NCBI RefSeq assembly: GCF_001647715.1 | Contig: NZ_CP015600.1 | Location: forward strand, 4,340,001 to 4,404,000 | DNA: 64,000 nucleotides | From: Pseudomonas antarctica | GTDB lineage: Bacteria > Pseudomonadota > Gammaproteobacteria > Pseudomonadales > Pseudomonadaceae | Direction: 5' to 3' | In this document: one piece after another, positions 63,425 through 64,000 of the stretch | Numbering within the stretch: the stretch's first letter is position 1 | Layout: each line of letters opens with the position of its first letter | The notes under the pieces: generated by a model | What the model was told of the DNA's origin: nothing | Databases searched by the model: none | The model's input: only the letters and a program-made list of their open reading frames with translations | Program-made: the position numbers and the translations under genes

Positions 63425-64000
63425 ATGAAGCGAAGCAGCCTGTTTATCCTCTTCATGGTGACAGGGCTTATGGGGCTGGCAGCCTGGTACCCGGCCGACA
63501 GCTCCGCGTTGCGGGCGTTTCCCGTTATTCTGCCGCCCCCCTCGACAGCACCCGCCATGAACGAGCTTGTCATCTTCTACTCCGGTGACGGCGGCTGGGC
63601 ACCCTTGGAGCAGGCCATCAGCCACAACCTTAACGAACGTGGCTACGGCGTGTTGGGCATCAGTACACTGGCGTATTTCTGGCATGAACAACCCGTGGCA
63701 GACTCGGCCGCACAGTTGGACGCCCTTATCACGGTTTACCGCAAGGAATGGGGTGCGCCCAAGATCTGGTTAATTGGCTTTTCTTTCGGGGCCAATGTCC
63801 TGCCATCACTCATCAACCAGCTTAAACCCGAGAACCGTGTGCGCATCTCGCAACTGACATTGCTGGAGCCTACCCAGGATGTGTTCCTGGAGATCGAACT
63901 GGAACACTACATCACCGTGGGCTGGCTCAACCGGATCACCCAGGCCTACCGGCATCTGCGCGAGCCGGTTACCCACCACGACCCATTACCGGCACTGTTT
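63425..64000 (+). CDS. AcvB/VirJ-type lysyl-phosphatidylglycerol hydrolase (partial)
   Basis: The first 192 codons of a gene cut by the window edge. A signal peptide or anchor (MKRSSLFILFMVTGLMGLAA) is followed by the VirJ/AcvB domain: LVIFYSGDGGWAPLEQAI, YGVLGISTLAYFWHEQ and the nucleophile elbow LIGFSFGANVLPSLIN. Related proteins hydrolyse aminoacylated phosphatidylglycerol in the periplasm and are often beside mprF, which would lie outside the window. The ribosome site is weak and partly within the upstream stem-loop. Confidence 0.85.
   Translation, partial: MKRSSLFILFMVTGLMGLAAWYPADSSALRAFPVILPPPSTAPAMNELVIFYSGDGGWAPLEQAISHNLNERGYGVLGISTLAYFWHEQPVADSAAQLDALITVYRKEWGAPKIWLIGFSFGANVLPSLINQLKPENRVRISQLTLLEPTQDVFLEIELEHYITVGWLNRITQAYRHLREPVTHHDPLPALF

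Overview
The window is chromosomal DNA of a Pseudomonas, most likely of the P. fluorescens group. The evidence is the high GC content, REPIN-type palindromes (GTGGGAGC / GCTTGCC-type repeats), Pseudomonas-style small genes (DUF6124, DUF2790, DUF1289, DUF2986 families), a cynR-cynT-cynS locus, lldD, and a trhO-bolA-DUF2059-fumC block. No rRNA genes, CRISPR arrays or intact insertion sequences were seen. There is one tRNA gene (Asn, 50498-50573).

Region by region. 0-8.8 kb is a catabolic locus of unknown substrate. A LysR gene and a leftward operon (fused amino-acid-type ABC permease/ATPase, Fe(II)/2-oxoglutarate dioxygenase, periplasmic binding protein, class II aldolase-like protein) diverge from a rightward set (Rid protein, quinone oxidoreductase, AroQ-like protein with two altered catalytic residues, FAD monooxygenase). 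8.8-16.4 kb is accessory: DUF6124 gene with a structured leader, a MITE-like element, a TPR protein, a 660-residue protein with an internal duplication, a GIY-YIG nuclease-like protein, small secreted proteins and an ASCH protein. 16.7-23.4 kb holds a diguanylate cyclase, two alpha/beta hydrolases, msrA and a cytosine-deaminase-like amidohydrolase. 23.4-25.8 kb is the cyanate locus. 26-33.7 kb has a GlxA regulator with a cysteine hydrolase, a VOC protein, a YeeE/YedE sulfur transporter with LysR, an MFS exporter and a nickel/cobalt module (RcnR-type sensor plus DmeF). 33.8-41.1 kb has a secreted nuclease, a PQQ dehydrogenase with an SDR and LysR, and an MFS/TetR divergent pair. 

41.3-50.4 kb is AT-richer and mosaic: an FSH-type hydrolase, a YbhB protein, an enoyl-CoA hydratase/CaiB pair, LysR, a major-royal-jelly-family protein, a truncated betaine-binding protein, an AcuR-like TetR gene and remnants of an mmsA-type aldehyde dehydrogenase. 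Three near-identical inverted repeats (TAGAC-N5-GTCTA) sit before the TetR gene and upstream of the CaiB operon, which ties these genes into one candidate regulon resembling acrylate/3-hydroxypropionate (DMSP-type) catabolism in decay.

50.5-64 kb is core-like: tRNA-Asn, LysR/lldD, a GGDEF protein, a heme-oxygenase-like diiron protein, a GGDEF/EAL protein, an ABC exporter, a DsbA-family protein, trhO, a BolA protein, a DUF2059 protein, fumC, and the start of an AcvB/VirJ-type gene that runs off the right edge.
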